Shown here one piece after another: positions 10,761-13,705 of a stretch of 13,705 nucleotides of DNA. Under the pieces are notes generated by a model, which saw nothing but the letters and a program-made list of their open reading frames with translations, had not been told where the DNA came from and did no database searches. Position 1 is the stretch's first letter. Each line of letters begins with the position of its first letter. Position numbers and translations under genes: made by a program. Location of the stretch: positions 1-13,705 of the forward strand of contig JBFFTH010000046.1 in the NCBI GenBank assembly GCA_041571855.1, given 5' to 3'. The stretch is from JACKOF01 sp041571855. Lineage in GTDB: Bacteria; Pseudomonadota; Gammaproteobacteria; Pseudomonadales; Porticoccaceae.

Positions 10761-13475
10761 ATGAACAAGCCCTGGTACGGATTAACCTCACAGGAAACCT
10801 TTGAATGGCTACAGTCAAAACCCGAGGGCATCAGCGATGAGGTCGCAAAAGCAAGACTTGAGGAGTACGGGCTAAACGAACTTGCCTTTAAGAAAACACC
10901 TGCCTGGGTGCGATTTCTGCGTCAGTTTAACGAACCCATGGTGATCATCCTTCTGATCACTGCATTGGTTACAGGTATTCTCACTGCCCTGGGCAGCCAC
11001 ATGCTGCCGGATACTATCGTTATCGCCGGCGTGGTAATCCTCAATGCGATTTTGGGTTTTGTCCAGGAGGGAAAGGCCGAGGGTGCGCTGGACGCCCTGC
11101 GCAACATGATGGTTCAGGAGTGCCTTGTCGTCCGAGAGGGTGACCAGCGTCGGTTGCCGGCTAAAGAGCTGGTCCCCGGCGATATTGTTGTTCTTGAAGG
11201 CGGCGACAAGATTCCCGCCGATGTCAGGTTTTTTGAAGTCAGCAATATACACGTCGATGAATCATCACTGACCGGAGAGTCTGTTCCAGTGCAAAAAGTG
11301 ACGGATCCGCTCGCAGGTGATGACCTCGTTCCCGGAGACCAGAAAAACATGGGCTTCTCCGGAACCTACATGACCCAGGGCACTGCCCGCGCAATAGTGG
11401 TCGCAACCGGCAGCGGCACCGTTTTCGGCAAGATTGCCGATATGGTGAAAGCCGCTGACAGCGGGATGACACCACTGCAGAAAAAGATGAAGGAATTTAT
11501 CAATGTCCTGATCATCGCCATTCTGGCCGTTGGCGGCTTTAACTTCGGTTATGGGGTCTATCTCGGCTATGACATGTCCTACAGCTTCCTCGGTGCTGTA
11601 TCACTGGTTGTTGCCGCCATTCCCGAAATGCTGCCTGCCCTTGTTACTTCCATTCTGGCCCTGGCCGGCACGGTAATGGCCACCCGTAAAGCACTTATCC
11701 GCAAGCTGCCCGCTGCCGAGACTTTGGGCGCAACCTCCGTAATCTGCTCTGATAAAACCGGCACCCTGACCGAGAACCGCATGACGGTAACCCGTATTTA
11801 TGCCGGCGGCGAGATCTATGACGTCACCGGCGTCGGTTATGACATCGAAGGGGAATTCCAAATCGAGGGCGTATCTCACGCGCCGCGAAAGCGACCGGCT
11901 CTGCTGAAACTGCTGCAATGTGGCTTCGAGTGTAACAATGCGCACCTGAGCGGCGCCGGGGGTACCGGGGACCCTACGGAACTGGCGCTGCGAATTTCCG
12001 GTGCCAAGGCCGAACTGGTTCCCGGAGCGGTGAAAAGAGTTGAAGAAATACCCTTTGATTCCACGACAAAATACATGGCCGTGATGGTGGAAGCAGAGGG
12101 TAAACGCATGATTTATGTCAAGGGCGCACCCGAGGTTGTCGTCAATATGTGCGCTAGCAGCTTAAACCCCGAGGGAGAATCTATCCCCTTCCAACCTGAT
12201 AAAGTGCTGGCAACAGCAAAACTTTTTGCTGCCGATGCACTGCGCACTCTCGGCTTTGCTATCAAGGAATTACCCGCCGATGTCAAGAAACTTGAAGCGG
12301 ACCACCTCACTGACCTGTGCTTTCTAGGTCTGCAGGGAATGATTGATCCTCCCAAGAAATCGGCAATCGAAGCAGTGGCACAGTGTAAGCAGGCGGGAAT
12401 TCGTACCGTGATGATTACCGGCGACCACCCTGACACTGCGCAAGCTGTCGCCCTTCAACTCGGTATTGAGGCCTCTGAGGTTTTAACCGGCGCTGAACTG
12501 AGCCACCTTGACCAGGATCAACTCCGGGAGGCCTCGGAAAGAGTCTCGGTTTTTGCCAGGGTCGCGCCCGAACACAAGAAAGCCATTGCTGAAGCATTAC
12601 AATCCACTGGCTTGGTTGTGGCAATGACCGGAGATGGTGTCAACGATGCTCCGGCCCTGAAAGCCGCCGACATAGGCATCGCCATGGGCATCAGTGGTAC
12701 CGAGGTTGCGAAAGAATCCTCTGATATGGTGCTGGCAGATGACAACTTTGCCACCATTGTCGCCGCGGTCGAGGAAGGACGTCACGCCTGGACCAACCTG
12801 CAAAAAGCGATTCTCTACACCCTGCCGACCAATGCCGCGCAGGCATTGCTGATTATGGGAGCGATAATCCTGGCAGCCTTTGTGCCGGTTTTCTCGGTGC
12901 GCTTTGTGCTGGAGCCGGTGCAGATTCTCTGGATCAATCTGCTCGACTCCGTTTTGCTGACGATGCCTCTGATGATGGAGGGCAAGGAGAAAAACCTGCT
13001 CAATGTTCCGCCGAGGGACTCAAGTGTGAAAATTATCAACGCCATGTTTGTCCAGCGCGTCGTCGTCGTCGGCCTGGCTATTGCGAGTCCGGGATTTTTG
13101 ATCTATTACTATTACGGTTCCCAGGCTGTCATCAATGGTGTGCTGGTTGACCCGCTGTTACTGACCCAGGCGCAGACTGCGGCATTCTGGGCTATCCTGA
13201 TGGCCCACTTCGGTTATGTCATCTCGGCCAGGTCGATATACAACTCAGCCTTCACCTTTAACCCGTTTTCGAATCGCTGGCTACTGGCGGGCATCGCCGC
13301 AAGCGTGGCAATTCGGTTTATTCCCACTGTAATACCCGAGGCCGCTTCTCTGTTCAGAACCGCGGAATTTCCAAGCGAATGGTGGCCCATTATCCTGGCG
13401 AGTTTCTTCCCGAGTTTTTACGCTATCGAGACCGACAAGTTCATCAGGAAAATGCGCCGCAGAGGAAGTCCCTAG
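10761..13475 (+). CDS. P-type ATPase, P2-like cation transporter
   Basis: A 904-residue inner-membrane pump, normal length for P2 ATPases. It starts with a cation-ATPase N-terminal domain (1-58), then helices M1 and M2 (about 59-102), actuator TGES (171-174), M3/M4 with PEMLP (288-292), phosphorylation motif SDKTGTLT with Asp331, nucleotide-domain KGAPE (454-458), ITGDHP (552-557) and hinge TGDGVNDAPA (623-632), followed by about six further helices. Ion-site positions differ from the calcium pump: M4 Glu289 is kept, but M5 reads TNAAQ (Gln694 where SERCA has Glu771), and M6 reads NLLDSVL (Asp729, Ser730) instead of NLVTDGLP. PEMLP also resembles the MgtA class. The transported ion is therefore unresolved. 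The ribosome binding site is GGAG eight bases before ATG. It converges on an antiporter gene, suggesting an ion-homeostasis neighbourhood. Confidence 0.93.
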   Translation: MNKPWYGLTSQETFEWLQSKPEGISDEVAKARLEEYGLNELAFKKTPAWVRFLRQFNEPMVIILLITALVTGILTALGSHMLPDTIVIAGVVILNAILGFVQEGKAEGALDALRNMMVQECLVVREGDQRRLPAKELVPGDIVVLEGGDKIPADVRFFEVSNIHVDESSLTGESVPVQKVTDPLAGDDLVPGDQKNMGFSGTYMTQGTARAIVVATGSGTVFGKIADMVKAADSGMTPLQKKMKEFINVLIIAILAVGGFNFGYGVYLGYDMSYSFLGAVSLVVAAIPEMLPALVTSILALAGTVMATRKALIRKLPAAETLGATSVICSDKTGTLTENRMTVTRIYAGGEIYDVTGVGYDIEGEFQIEGVSHAPRKRPALLKLLQCGFECNNAHLSGAGGTGDPTELALRISGAKAELVPGAVKRVEEIPFDSTTKYMAVMVEAEGKRMIYVKGAPEVVVNMCASSLNPEGESIPFQPDKVLATAKLFAADALRTLGFAIKELPADVKKLEADHLTDLCFLGLQGMIDPPKKSAIEAVAQCKQAGIRTVMITGDHPDTAQAVALQLGIEASEVLTGAELSHLDQDQLREASERVSVFARVAPEHKKAIAEALQSTGLVVAMTGDGVNDAPALKAADIGIAMGISGTEVAKESSDMVLADDNFATIVAAVEEGRHAWTNLQKAILYTLPTNAAQALLIMGAIILAAFVPVFSVRFVLEPVQILWINLLDSVLLTMPLMMEGKEKNLLNVPPRDSSVKIINAMFVQRVVVVGLAIASPGFLIYYYYGSQAVINGVLVDPLLLTQAQTAAFWAILMAHFGYVISARSIYNSAFTFNPFSNRWLLAGIAASVAIRFIPTVIPEAASLFRTAEFPSEWWPIILASFFPSFYAIETDKFIRKMRRRGSP

Positions 13476-13499
13476 ACTCTGAGGGAAGACCTGAAAGAC

Positions 13500-13529
13500 A
13501 AAAGCCCTTTAGTGTTCTAGAGGGCTTTT
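13500..13529. terminator. Strong bidirectional terminator between ATPase and antiporter
   Basis: AAAAGCCCTTTAG (13500-13512) pairs with CTAGAGGGCTTTT (13517-13529) across a TGTT loop, a 13-base stem with one G-T pair, then TTTTTATT on the plus strand. On the minus strand the complement ends in a short T-run, so it can stop both convergent genes. It lies 24 bases after the ATPase stop and 13 bases before the antiporter stop. Confidence 0.85.
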
Positions 13530-13542
13530 TATTAGCAGGCTG

Positions 13543-13705
13543 TCAAAAATGCTTTAATCTCGGCTTCAGCAGGATTGGACCGGCTATAGTGGTCAGCAAT
13601 ACCACCATCACCATGGCCGAGTAGACGCTGCTATCGAACACCTCGTGATGGTAAGCAAATGTTGCAAACACAAGTCCTACCTCGCCCCGCGGGATCATAC
13701 CAAGC
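13543..13705 (-). CDS. Cation:proton antiporter (CPA2, NapA/KefB-like), 3' end only
   Basis: The last 53 codons of a minus-strand gene whose 5' part lies beyond the window. It reads LGMIPRGEVGLVFATFAYHH then EVFDSSVYSAMVMVVLLTTI and AGPILLKPRLKHF, ending in TGA. GMIPRGEVGLVFA is the characteristic late-helix motif of monovalent cation:proton antiporters, and a final hydrophobic helix and short basic tail follow. It would exchange Na+ or K+ for H+ at the inner membrane. Subfamily and any C-terminal TrkA-N domain cannot be fully judged; the protein ends at the transporter domain, so a KefB-type C-terminal nucleotide-binding domain is absent. It is convergent with the ATPase. Confidence 0.85.
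   Translation of the reverse strand, partial: LGMIPRGEVGLVFATFAYHHEVFDSSVYSAMVMVVLLTTIAGPILLKPRLKHF

Overview
The window looks like a chromosomal segment of a free-living, probably marine-type gammaproteobacterium. The main evidence is the minus-strand order alaS, lysC, csrA, tRNA-Ser(GCU), which is the conserved gammaproteobacterial arrangement, together with a CsrA and an AlaRS that read almost like textbook gammaproteobacterial proteins. Most of the DNA is moderately GC-rich; the exception is the left 1.3 kb, which is visibly AT-richer. No CRISPR array, transposase, integrase or phage gene is visible.

Left end (1-1522): an AT-rich crotonase-family gene (minus strand) lies between two long, partly matching inverted repeats (18-67 and 1317-1367). 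Its upstream gap also holds a REP-like palindrome and short direct repeats. This is the only part that looks accessory or acquired. Then come rsmE (plus, 16S rRNA U1498 methyltransferase) and a tRNA-Ser(GCU) gene (minus).

Middle (2358-8427, all minus): reading in the direction of transcription, a secreted or periplasmic M23 peptidase, a Trm112-like small protein, a HIT-family hydrolase, alaS, lysC, csrA and tRNA-Ser. The csrA leader carries several potential RNA hairpins, and csrA is followed by an intrinsic terminator. lysC has a possible internal start for a separate regulatory (ACT-domain) subunit.

Right half (8428-13705): a 406-base gap with a possible tiny signal-peptide-like ORF, then recX, whose start overlaps the stop of an upstream DUF4126 membrane-protein gene (ATGA). 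The recA gene that normally precedes recX is absent here. Divergently on the plus strand are a hotdog-fold thioesterase and a 904-residue P2-like cation-transporting P-type ATPase whose membrane ion-site residues depart from the calcium-pump pattern. A strong shared terminator separates it from the 3' end of a convergent cation:proton antiporter gene cut by the window edge.

I found no clear new multi-gene system. The items most worth a second look are the inverted-repeat-bracketed crotonase cassette, the ATPase ion site, the recA-less recX/DUF4126 coupling, the M23 zinc-ligand substitution and the structured csrA leader.
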